DNA of 7,309 bases from XYD1-FULL-44-32 sp964355855. GTDB lineage: Bacteria; Patescibacteriota; Minisyncoccia; Phycocordibacterales; XYD1-FULL-46-19. Below the pieces are notes generated by a model. It did no database searches, was not told the DNA's origin, and saw nothing but the letters and a program-made list of their open reading frames with translations. This document shows positions 1 to 5,424 of the stretch, piece after piece. The position numbers were made by a program, and so were the translations under genes. Location of the stretch: contig CAYHFD010000031.1 of NCBI GenBank assembly GCA_964355855.1, forward strand, positions 1 through 7,309. Direction: 5' to 3'. Each line of letters begins with the position of its first letter. Position 1 is the stretch's first letter.

Positions 1-10
1 TATTTCATAT

Positions 11-29
11 ACTCCTATTCTACAGGAGT
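11..29. other. Small hairpin in the left flank; possible tail of an upstream gene
   Basis: ACTCCT (11-16) and AGGAGT (24-29) form a perfect 6-bp stem with a 7-base loop. No T-run follows, so it is not a convincing terminator. In frame 1 the + strand is open from the window edge to TGA at 58-60 (19 codons), so this could be the very end of an upstream gene, perhaps of a mobile element. Nineteen residues are too few to recognise. From 61 to 99 I see nothing. Confidence 0.2.
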
Positions 30-99
30 GTTGCACTTACTTGTTGAACCTATCCTTTGACCATGTTTGCTATTGGTAAATAACAAAATATCCAAAAAA

Positions 100-213
100 C
101 AAATCCCAAACAAGTTCCAACTTCCAACATTAAAATAAATCAAAAATTTTTATAATTGAAACTTTAGTCTTTGAAATTTGTTTGGGATTTGGTGTTTGTG
201 ATTTGGAACTTCA
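100..213. repeat. A/T-rich inverted repeat upstream of rnr
   Basis: AAATCCCAAACAA (101-113) is the exact reverse complement of 178-190. Next to it, AAGTTCCAA (112-120) is the exact reverse complement of 204-212. The right side also holds a 13-base direct repeat with one mismatch: GTTTGGGATTTGG (180-192) and GTTTGTGATTTGG (194-206). The two arms flank about 60 bases of very A/T-rich DNA. The long open frame of rnr runs through the right arm from a TTG at 182, but this repeated, low-complexity DNA is unlikely to be coding. It looks like a dispersed intergenic repeat and could form a large cruciform or a transcript-end structure for the upstream gene. Confidence 0.5.
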
Positions 214-239
214 AAATAGCTTCCTAGGCTATTTTGCGC

Positions 240-245
240 TATACT
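240..245 (+). promoter_or_regulatory. -10 box of the rnr promoter (leaderless start)
   Basis: TATACT (240-245) lies 8 bases before the ATG at 254, so transcription should begin at or within about two bases of the start codon. No Shine-Dalgarno sequence is present. No good -35 box is visible 16-18 bases upstream. The same arrangement is found at other starts in this window, which supports the choice of 254 over the upstream TTG at 182. Confidence 0.5.
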
Positions 246-253
246 CCCGATAC

Positions 254-2200
254 ATGACAACCCGAACTGCCAACCTTAACCCCAACGAAATTGAAGGGGT
301 TATTAAAATAAATTCTAAAGGGACAGGTTTTATTTACGACGATAATATAGAAAATCCAATCGAGATTGAAACAGCCTTTCTTCATACCGCCCTTCACAAC
401 GACACGGTGAAAGTCCTGCTCCACCCCAAAAGTCGCGACGGCCAAACCGGTGAGGTTTTGGAAATAATTAAGCGGGCTAAAACTAGTTTTGTGGGTATAT
501 TAGAAGAAGAAGCCGGTAGTTTTTTCTTGGTTCCCGACGACAAACGGGTGTATGCCGACATCCTTATTTCCCCCGCTCCCGACCTTAAACGGTTAGATAT
601 TTCCCTCGGTGACAAAATTCTAGTCGAAATGACCGACTGGATTGAAGGTAAGAGAAATCCCATTGGGGTAATTGTTCAGAAAATTGGTACCCCGGGTTTA
701 CATGAAACTGAAATGCGGTCTATTGTGATGGAGCGAGGTTTTATTTTAGATTTTCCGGCCCAAGTGGAAAAAGAAGCCGATGAAATTGGTAAAAACGCCG
801 TGGCTCACATTGCCGACGAAGCTAAAAACCGCCGTGATTTTAGGGGTATTATCACCTGTACTATTGACCCGGTCGATGCCAAAGATTTTGATGATGCCCT
901 GTCAATTAAAACTTTAGACAATGGTGACTTTGAAGTCGGGGTGCATATTGCCGATGTTTCGCATTATGTCCGCCCCGGTACGGCACTAGATGACGAGGCT
1001 AGAAACCGTGCTACTTCTGTTTATTTGGTCGATCGCACTATCCCGATGTTGCCCGAGGTCCTTTCCAACAATGTTTGCAGTTTGGTTCAAAGTGAAGACC
1101 GTCTTACTTTTTCGGCTGTTTTTGTGACAGACCGGAAGGGTAACATCAAAAGTGACTGGTATGGCCGAACGATTATAAACTCGGACCGCCGTTTTGCCTA
1201 TGAAGAAGTCCAAAAAATAATGGATGATGGGGCTGGCGAATATGTTGAAGAAATTCTGGCTTTGCGCGATATCGCCCGCGGCCTGCGTCAGAAAAAAATT
1301 GAAGCGGGCGCTATCACCTTCGAGGATACCGAGGTTCGTTTTCGCCTAGATGAAAATGGTAAACCAATCGAGGTTTATAAAAAAGAACGAACCGAGTCAC
1401 ACTTAATGATTGAGGACTTTATGCTTTTGGCCAACAAAAAAGTGGCCGAATATGCGGCCCATGCACACAAGGGACAAAACGACGCTTTTGTTTATCGCAT
1501 TCACGACTACCCGAATGTGGACAAAATGATGAACTTGCAAAACTTTTTGTCACCCCTCGGTTATGACCTTAAAATTGTCGACGAAAAAATAAGTCCGGCC
1601 GATTTGAACGCTTTGCTGGCTAAAGCCGACGGTAAACCCGAGGAAGATATTATCAACCGCGCGGCGGTACGGGCGATGTCCAAAGCAATTTACTCGACTA
1701 AAAATATTGGTCACTGGGGACTAGCCTTTTCTTACTACACCCACTTTACTTCACCAATCCGGCGTTACCCGGATGTGTTGGTTCACCGTCTACTAGCTAG
1801 TTATTTGGCCAACCAAAAACCATCACCCGTCACTTTGGCCTCGATCGCCGAAGATGTGGTGCACTCGACCGACATGGAAATAAAAGCGGCCGATGCCGAA
1901 CGTGAATCAATCCGCTATAAACAAGTGGAATTTATGCTCGATAAAATTGGCAACGAGTATGAAGGGGTTATTTCCGGCGTCACCGAATGGGGTATTTTTA
2001 TTGAAGAAAAAGATGCTAAAATTGAAGGCCTAGTTCGCCTCGGCTCACTCAAAAATGATTTTTATGAATATAACGAAAAAAAGTTTGCCCTGGTTGGCCA
2101 ACGCACCGGTGTCACCTACCGCCTCGGCGATAAAGTCAAAGTTAAACTAATGGGGGCCGATCTTACCAAACGGACTATCGACTACGAATTTGTAGAATAA
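254..2200 (+). CDS. rnr: Ribonuclease R / RNase II family 3'-5' exoribonuclease
   Basis: This gene encodes a 648-aa processive exoribonuclease that degrades RNA, including structured RNA, from the 3' end in the cytoplasm. Residues 14-60 and about 78-130 look like the two N-terminal cold-shock/OB domains. The RNB catalytic domain spans about 190-515. It contains the hallmark DPVDAKDFDDAL, whose aspartates D205, D211, D213 and D214 have the same spacing as the metal-binding aspartates of E. coli RNase R. YTHFTSPIRRYPDVLVHRLL (from Y495) is the second family signature. An S1 RNA-binding domain closes the protein (about 568-646). It is shorter than E. coli RNase R (813 aa) because it lacks the N-terminal helix-turn-helix and the C-terminal basic tail. 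The start at 254 is chosen from the -10 box 8 bases upstream; the frame is also open back to a TTG at 182, inside a repeat. The family is certain, but R versus II/VacB naming is a matter of convention. Confidence 0.95.
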   Translation: MTTRTANLNPNEIEGVIKINSKGTGFIYDDNIENPIEIETAFLHTALHNDTVKVLLHPKSRDGQTGEVLEIIKRAKTSFVGILEEEAGSFFLVPDDKRVYADILISPAPDLKRLDISLGDKILVEMTDWIEGKRNPIGVIVQKIGTPGLHETEMRSIVMERGFILDFPAQVEKEADEIGKNAVAHIADEAKNRRDFRGIITCTIDPVDAKDFDDALSIKTLDNGDFEVGVHIADVSHYVRPGTALDDEARNRATSVYLVDRTIPMLPEVLSNNVCSLVQSEDRLTFSAVFVTDRKGNIKSDWYGRTIINSDRRFAYEEVQKIMDDGAGEYVEEILALRDIARGLRQKKIEAGAITFEDTEVRFRLDENGKPIEVYKKERTESHLMIEDFMLLANKKVAEYAAHAHKGQNDAFVYRIHDYPNVDKMMNLQNFLSPLGYDLKIVDEKISPADLNALLAKADGKPEEDIINRAAVRAMSKAIYSTKNIGHWGLAFSYYTHFTSPIRRYPDVLVHRLLASYLANQKPSPVTLASIAEDVVHSTDMEIKAADAERESIRYKQVEFMLDKIGNEYEGVISGVTEWGIFIEEKDAKIEGLVRLGSLKNDFYEYNEKKFALVGQRTGVTYRLGDKVKVKLMGADLTKRTIDYEFVE

Positions 2201-2201
2201 T

Positions 2202-2648
2202 ATGAAATGGTACTTTGCTTCACGCATGTGTCATCGCGAGACAATACAATCACTGCGCGCTCTCCTAGAAAAATATGGGCATGAGTTTTCTTTTGATTGG
2301 TCGTCTCAACCAAGCCTAAAACCATACAAGGATCACCCTAATGAATGCCGACAGGCCGCCGAAACCATAAATAAAGCTATTAAAGATACCGATGTATTTG
2401 TCCTAATATCCGATGAAGCTGGTACAGATATGTTTATTGAACTCGGGTTAGCAATTAAGGAAAGTGAAAATAGAAAAATGACAATTTATAATGTTGGACC
2501 ATTTAATCAACGTTCACTGATGCAATTTCATATAGTGATAAAGCAAGTCAAAAACTTAGAGGATATTTTTAACCAACATTTACCCGAAGCCGTGCCGGAA
2601 ATAAAAGCTTTGGATAAAAAATTAGAAGCAGAATTTAGTGGTGAATAA
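2202..2648 (+). CDS. Nucleoside 2-deoxyribosyltransferase-like protein
   Basis: This 148-aa protein resembles the nucleoside 2-deoxyribosyltransferase family, which cleaves or transfers the deoxyribose of nucleosides and belongs to a fold shared with other N-glycosidases. Seen in the sequence: an N-terminal strand KWYFASRM in the place of the family's 'YLAG/ASP' start, a central strand DVFVLISDEAGTDMFIELGLAI (residues 64-85, given here as a position range with its core), and a C-terminal strand MTIYNVGP. Glu80 in the 'ELG' triplet is in the position of the catalytic glutamate. The start codon is one base after the rnr stop with no ribosome-binding site, so translation is probably coupled to rnr. 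The link to RNA decay may be nucleoside salvage, but that is inference. Substrate and even catalytic activity are unknown; some members of this fold act as sensors. Confidence 0.7.
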   Translation: MKWYFASRMCHRETIQSLRALLEKYGHEFSFDWSSQPSLKPYKDHPNECRQAAETINKAIKDTDVFVLISDEAGTDMFIELGLAIKESENRKMTIYNVGPFNQRSLMQFHIVIKQVKNLEDIFNQHLPEAVPEIKALDKKLEAEFSGE

Positions 2649-2695
2649 ATACCCTTGCTTCTATATTTTAAGATTTCCACAGTTTTATACTTTCA

Positions 2696-2725
2696 TTGAC
2701 TATTTGAGGTATTTTTTGCTATACT
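2696..2725 (+). promoter_or_regulatory. Strong extended -10 promoter of a small RNA gene
   Basis: TTGACT (2696-2701) is followed after 18 bases by TATACT (2720-2725), with the extended -10 dinucleotide TG at 2717-2718. It is the best promoter in the window. No protein gene starts downstream on this strand. The predicted +1, around 2732, coincides with the first base of a structured RNA. Confidence 0.7.
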
Positions 2726-2731
2726 AAAACC

Positions 2732-2818
2732 GGTGCTTGTGAGGGCTTTGGTCCTCCCGCGGTTATACTAAACTGCAGCCAAGTACCATCAAAACACATC
2801 GCGCAAGCGGTGTTTTTT
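2732..2818 (+). ncRNA. Candidate small structured RNA (three-way junction), class not recognised
   Basis: Between a strong promoter and a terminator, about 87 bases fold into a three-way junction. P1 pairs GGTGCTTG (2732-2739) with CAAGTACC (2780-2787): 8 pairs, one G-U. P2 pairs GAGGGC (2741-2746) with GTCCTC (2751-2756), with a TTTG loop. P3 pairs GCGGTT (2759-2764) with AACTGC (2771-2776), with loop ATACTA. The predicted transcription start falls on the first base of P1, and the terminator hairpin follows P1 after three bases. It does not match the tRNA, 4.5S SRP RNA, tmRNA, 6S or purine-riboswitch patterns that I know; only GCAGCC in the 3' part recalls SRP RNA, and the GGAA-loop motif is missing. 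A riboswitch is unlikely because no gene follows on this strand. An alternative reading is a 12-codon leaderless GTG peptide (2733-2771). Confidence 0.55.
2791..2818. terminator. Rho-independent terminator with GCAA tetraloop, probably bidirectional
   Basis: AAAACAC (2791-2797) pairs with GTGTTTT (2810-2816), and CGC (2800-2802) pairs with GCG (2807-2809), with a two-base AT bulge on the 5' side. The loop is GCAA (2803-2806), a stable GNRA type. A run of T follows on the + strand (2813-2818), ending the small RNA. On the - strand the hairpin is also followed by four T, and it lies 27 bases beyond the stop of the convergent nuclease-like gene, so it can serve both. Confidence 0.75.
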
Positions 2819-2844
2819 GATTTATGGCTCTTGGATAAAGCCCA

Positions 2845-3330
2845 TCAATCATTCTCAGGATTTCCACTGTACATAGTTCTGTCACCCGTATGTTTATCAA
2901 CTCCCCAAAATGGAATTAGACTCCAGAAAAATTTTTCACGGCCTTCCAGTTCTTTAATAATAACCTTAACCCTTATCTTTGAACTATGTGATTCCATTAC
3001 AGCAATAAATTCATAATAGGTAATAATTTTAAGAACTTTTTCCCAACGACTATTTGTTTGTACCCGTTCAATCTTTTTGGTTGTCCATACACCTTGGAGT
3101 GTTTTTGATTGACGAATTACTTCCGGAGCCAGTTTTAGGTGACGCAATCTGGCAAACTGATCATTTGTGATACGAGTATTATTCCAACTTTTAAATATAA
3201 GGTGGTCCCAACCTTTTGCATTAAAATAGACATCATCTCCAAAATATGGGCAACGAATTTTGCCTATTGTTTTATAAAAATTTTCAGCATCACTTTTTAC
3301 TTCATTGAATTTTTCGACAGTGAATTCCAT
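2845..3330 (-). CDS. BECR/PBECR-type nuclease-like protein, putative toxin
   Basis: This 161-aa protein resembles the BECR fold (Barnase-EndoU-colicin E5/D-RelE) in the phage-associated 'PBECR' group. Visible points are a GWDHL motif with His43, a basic helix containing R61 and R63 (ARLRHLKLAPEVI), then a strand-rich C-terminal half with ITYYEFIAVM, KIRVKVIIKE and FFWSLIPFW. The pattern of His, Arg, 'K-V-K-V' strand and 'F-S/W-x-I/P' strand is what suggests an RNase-type active site. Which residues are catalytic is inference. The ATG at 3330 is preferred: the frame is open up to an ATG at 3432, but that would overlap the upstream gene by 82 bases, and the conserved part begins after 3330. It lies 20 bases after the preceding stop, giving a two-gene antitoxin-toxin layout. 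An unrelated small nuclease or non-toxic phage-type protein remains possible. Confidence 0.55.
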   Translation of the reverse strand: MEFTVEKFNEVKSDAENFYKTIGKIRCPYFGDDVYFNAKGWDHLIFKSWNNTRITNDQFARLRHLKLAPEVIRQSKTLQGVWTTKKIERVQTNSRWEKVLKIITYYEFIAVMESHSSKIRVKVIIKELEGREKFFWSLIPFWGVDKHTGDRTMYSGNPEND

Positions 3331-3350
3331 AATATTTCTACTAGCGGATT

Positions 3351-3656
3351 TTATTTCTGCTTTTGCTGATATTCCAATAACTTTTCCGCTGGAGATAATC
3401 CGCCAAGTATTTTGTGTGGAAAATAATTCCACGCATCATTAATTGTTTCTAAAATAGTACTCATATCGCCTGCCCCTTGGCCATTATCAAACATCATTAC
3501 AATATTGGTTAGATCATCTTGGTCTTCCTCGTTATAAATAATCTCTTTAATTTCAGTCAGACTAGAACCACTAGCAGTTTTTTTAAGTAGTTTCAAAAGT
3601 TCCCGTTCAATTTCCCGTCTTCTCATTAAAATTTGTTCAAGATTTTCTATGTCCAT
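3351..3656 (-). CDS. Small protein paired with the BECR-like gene, putative antitoxin
   Basis: I do not recognise this 101-aa protein as a named family. Residues 1-27 form a highly charged, probably coiled-coil helix (LEQILMRRREIERELLKLL). Residues 42-65 are acidic and polar. Residues 72-93 contain an aromatic segment with NYFPHKILGGLSPAEKL, which recalls the 'PRKxLGGxTPAE' end of some transposases and short C-terminal modules that I associate with CPR proteins. Its partner starts 20 bases downstream, so the pair has the size and order of an antitoxin followed by a toxin. There is no visible helix-turn-helix, so autoregulation is not evident. No Shine-Dalgarno sequence precedes the ATG. The antitoxin role comes only from context. 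Confidence 0.6.
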   Translation of the reverse strand: MDIENLEQILMRRREIERELLKLLKKTASGSSLTEIKEIIYNEEDQDDLTNIVMMFDNGQGAGDMSTILETINDAWNYFPHKILGGLSPAEKLLEYQQKQK

Positions 3657-3735
3657 AGATTTTAATTGTCTTTATTTAATAATAGCAATAAAATAGACAG
3701 GTTTCATATGTCCGACCTATGTAATCTCCTTTTTT

Positions 3736-3770
3736 CCTAAAACTTCCTGAACTATTCCCTGGACAAAATC
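3736..3770. repeat. Possible remnant of the ~120-bp insertion element's end
   Basis: CCTAAAACTTCCTG (3736-3749) matches CCTAAAACGTCCTG, the left end of the element at 6296-6415, with one mismatch in 14. The bases after it (TATTCCCTGGAC) weakly follow the same course as the element's first hairpin. It lies next to the gene-remnant copy at 3752-3841, not inside it. It may be a degraded solo end, or chance similarity in A/C-rich DNA. Confidence 0.3.
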
Positions 3771-3841
3771 TCCTTTTTACTAATCCACCCCTTCCCCCAC
3801 CGCCCCAAGAAACTAACCCCAAACAAAACAATAGTTTTTTC
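3752..3841 (-). pseudogene. Remnant copy 1 of an SGNH-hydrolase-like gene start
   Basis: Read on the - strand from 3841, the frame gives EKTIVLFGVSFLGRWGKGW followed by ISKKEILSRE and a TAG at 3752. It resembles the N-terminus of SGNH/GDSL hydrolases ('IVLFGDSxxG', block I with the catalytic Ser), but the GDS motif is GVS here and nothing of the rest of the enzyme follows. There is no ATG in frame: the frame continues directly from the stop codon of the RelE-like toxin (3869-3871). A TATAAT (3845-3850) lies just upstream. It matches copy 2 (6231-6439) almost base for base up to ATTAGTAAA and diverges after it, so this is a duplicated gene-start fragment, not an independent small gene. The rest of the 212-base gap 3657-3868 holds only the upstream region of the 3656 gene. 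Confidence 0.45.
3776..3820. repeat. 45-bp direct repeat, copy 1 (C-rich block)
   Basis: Positions 3776-3820 match 6252-6296 with two mismatches (3789/6265 and 3816/6292), in the same orientation. The match continues beyond the insertion in copy 2: AAACAAAAC at 3821-3829 equals 6419-6427. The - strand is G-rich, with GGGG, GGGG, GGGGG and GGGG runs separated by loops of 10, 4 and 2 bases, so a G-quadruplex is possible. The repeat lies inside the gene remnant. Together the two copies flank both Panacea toxin-antitoxin operons. Confidence 0.8.
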
Positions 3842-3868
3842 CCTATTATAAAAGAGAGACGCGTGAAC

Positions 3869-4207
3869 TTACTCAATAGCATTTAAATATTCTTCAATTC
3901 TTCCCCGGTCTTCGTTTTCTTTATCTCCCTTAAAATACACTTCGATATACATAAATTCAATATTGTCTTTATGATAGGCATAAATAAGTCTCATTACTCG
4001 TGATTGTAATGATTCACAATGTACTCGTACTTTTATAACTGTCGTATCACCCTCAATTTTTATGATTGTAAAATTCTTACCAACACCAGTCGGATATGCC
4101 AGCAACACCGGCTTAAGGTCTTCAATATCAGATGATAATGTTGGATATTTTTTAGACAGCCTTTTGAGTTCTTTTTCAAACTCAGGAAGCGCGTAAAAAG
4201 TACTCAT
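3869..4207 (-). CDS. RelE/ParE-like toxin of Panacea module 1
   Basis: This 112-aa protein has the layout of RelE/HigB-type toxins, which cleave mRNA at the ribosome or otherwise inhibit growth: an N-terminal helix pair (FEKELKRLSKKYPTL, residues 10-24), a middle strand with VIKVRVHC (57-64), the SRVMRLIYAYH strand (69-79) typical of 'R-hhh-Y', a strand MYIEVYFKGDKE, and a C-terminal helix. Basic residues K59, R61, R70 and R73 are candidates for the RNA-facing surface, but I cannot assign catalysis. The ATG is 5 bases after the antitoxin stop (TAACCACCATG) with no Shine-Dalgarno sequence, so it is probably translated by coupling. The antitoxin gene precedes it, as in module 2. Family assignment is good; the molecular target is unknown. 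Confidence 0.7.
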   Translation of the reverse strand: MSTFYALPEFEKELKRLSKKYPTLSSDIEDLKPVLLAYPTGVGKNFTIIKIEGDTTVIKVRVHCESLQSRVMRLIYAYHKDNIEFMYIEVYFKGDKENEDRGRIEEYLNAIE

Positions 4208-4212
4208 GGTGG

Positions 4213-4938
4213 TTAGTTATCCGACACCGAAGTTTCGTCTGGGCGGTAAAATACATGTCTATAGTTTATCTCTTGTTTATCTTTCGCCACCTTCCACGGT
4301 GTGTCTTTGTGTGATAAATCAGACAACTCTTTTGCTGTTTTTGAAGCCAGGCGAATAAGTTCATCATCAATGTGTTTCAATTCCGGCGCCGACAACAAAG
4401 AAACATCCGGCTCTGATGTTACCAGATATTTCTTCTGATCATAATTGAAATGCTTACTATTCACCTCGACCAACTCACCTTCAACTTCTAAATCATGGGC
4501 TATTTTTGCAAATGAAACCGGTGTCGGGCCATAAGTATTTTTAATATATTTGGCACCAATCAAATACTTTTGATATTTTTCATAATAATCAAAATCAATA
4601 AAATAAAGCAGTTTATATAGCGCTGTTTGACCGATATTGGGACGGCTACCAACCTTGCTTACAATATATAACAATACTTGCTTAAATCGTTCGCTATTCT
4701 CCTTTGGAACCTCTTTTGGTTTTACTTCAAATCGAATCTCACTTTTTATATTTTCCTTGTCTACCGTTTCTTTAGATACACCAAAAATATTGGCCAAAAG
4801 GGCTTTTTGTTCTTCTGTTGCCTTAGATTCACCTTTCTCGAGCTTAATATATGTCGGTCGAGAAATACCTAAAATCTTGGCGACTTCGGCTTGAGAAATA
4901 CCCACCAATTTACGCTTAGTTTTTATCCAATTAGACAT
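4213..4938 (-). CDS. Antitoxin with XRE helix-turn-helix and Panacea (SocA/DUF4065) domain, module 1
   Basis: This 241-aa protein has an N-terminal Cro/C1-type helix-turn-helix (residues about 5-56; ISQAEVAKILGISRPTYIKL), a charged linker (57-80) and a Panacea/SocA-like domain (about 84-228) with YKLLYFIDFDYYE, the NTYGPTP turn (134-140) and LSHKDTPW (208-215). Panacea domains are known to neutralise many unrelated toxin folds by direct binding, and the fused DNA-binding domain usually makes the antitoxin an autorepressor. It is followed after 5 bases by a RelE-like toxin. Its own promoter (4945-4973) and an inverted repeat (4953-4991) sit upstream. The start at 4938 fits both the HTH length and the -10 spacing. 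The domain call is confident; the toxin it neutralises is inferred from adjacency. Confidence 0.85.
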   Translation of the reverse strand: MSNWIKTKRKLVGISQAEVAKILGISRPTYIKLEKGESKATEEQKALLANIFGVSKETVDKENIKSEIRFEVKPKEVPKENSERFKQVLLYIVSKVGSRPNIGQTALYKLLYFIDFDYYEKYQKYLIGAKYIKNTYGPTPVSFAKIAHDLEVEGELVEVNSKHFNYDQKKYLVTSEPDVSLLSAPELKHIDDELIRLASKTAKELSDLSHKDTPWKVAKDKQEINYRHVFYRPDETSVSDN

Positions 4939-4944
4939 ACTAAA

Positions 4945-4973
4945 ATATTAACACAATACCCCCATATTATCAA
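4945..4973 (-). promoter_or_regulatory. Promoter of Panacea module 1 (leaderless)
   Basis: On the - strand, TTGATA (4973-4968) and TAATAT (4950-4945) are separated by exactly 17 bases. The -10 box ends 6 bases before the ATG at 4938, which puts the transcription start on or next to the first base of the start codon. The module therefore has its own promoter and does not depend on read-through from module 2. Confidence 0.65.
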
Positions 4974-4991
4974 CTTGACTGTGGATATTGT
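4953..4991. promoter_or_regulatory. Inverted-repeat operator candidate, module 1
   Basis: ACAATACCCCCA (4953-4964) and TGTGGATATTGT (4980-4991) are inverted repeats matching at 10 of 12 positions, separated by 15 bases. The -35 box lies in the spacer and the left arm lies between -35 and -10. Such a dyad over the promoter is the expected site for the XRE domain of the antitoxin. The octamer AACTTGAC in the spacer (4972-4979) also occurs in the module 2 control region. Confidence 0.5.
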
Positions 4992-5027
4992 AAAAATGTA
5001 AAATCACCCCAAAAACCTATACCAAAC

Positions 5028-5420
5028 CTATAAAAGGGCTCTATACGCTGGGTAATTTTCTTTTACTATTTTTTTCCATTGTGCGGTTTCTTTATCGCCC
5101 GTGATATCTGTTTTGGCATACACAAGAAGAACCACTACAAACTGCTTATCTGTGTGCCACGCCACAATACACCTATTACCAGATATTTTGGCGGATTCTT
5201 TGGTGCCCGCCACTCGAAATTTTGTTTTAACTATTTTTATATCACCAGCATCACAGATAGTCTCTGCCCTACTAGTAAGCAGTAAAGTATCGATACGTTC
5301 AAGCTCGGCCATAATAGCGCGCAAAGTAAAATCCCAATGAGTCTTATATTTTTTCTCGAAGCTCTTTATGAAGTGTCTCTCAGCAAAACCTTCAATCTGG
5401 ACAGAATAATTACCCGACAT
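5028..5420 (-). CDS. RelE/ParE-like toxin of Panacea module 2
   Basis: This 130-aa protein is predicted to have the RelE/ParE-type fold: an N-terminal strand (YSVQIEGFAERHFIKSF), helices over residues 24-45, then strands IKIVKTKFRVAG (61-72), RCIVAWHT (83-90) and FVVVLLVYAKTDI (94-106), and a C-terminal helix KKIVKENYPAYRAL. The end 'W-K-K-I-v-K-E-n-Y-P' is shared with a RelE-like group that I associate with this kind of genome. K66, R69 and R83 are possible functional basic residues, but this is inference. Its ATG follows the antitoxin stop by 4 bases. It differs strongly from the module 1 toxin in sequence, although the two operons are built alike. The 89-base gap downstream holds the module 1 promoter and no clear terminator. 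Confidence 0.65.
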   Translation of the reverse strand: MSGNYSVQIEGFAERHFIKSFEKKYKTHWDFTLRAIMAELERIDTLLLTSRAETICDAGDIKIVKTKFRVAGTKESAKISGNRCIVAWHTDKQFVVVLLVYAKTDITGDKETAQWKKIVKENYPAYRALL

Positions 5421-5424
5421 ACAG

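Noticed and set aside
11..29. Rho-independent terminator of an upstream gene
   Set aside because: The 6-bp stem is not followed by a T-run.
182..253. N-terminal extension of RNase R from the TTG at 182
   Set aside because: It runs through a low-complexity repeat, has no family similarity, and the ATG at 254 has a -10 box 8 bases upstream.
2732..2788. tRNA or SRP RNA at the small RNA locus
   Set aside because: There is an acceptor-like stem ending in ACCA, but no D-arm or anticodon arm and only 57 bases; for SRP RNA the GGAA-loop domain is missing.
3331..3432. Longer form of the BECR-like protein starting at 3432
   Set aside because: It would overlap the upstream gene by 82 bases; the ATG at 3330, 20 bases after that gene's stop, gives a normal two-gene layout.
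3676..3882. 68-codon frame on the - strand across the C-rich repeat
   Set aside because: It overlaps the toxin's end, has Gly/Cys-rich low-quality composition, and lies out of frame with the recognisable remnant.
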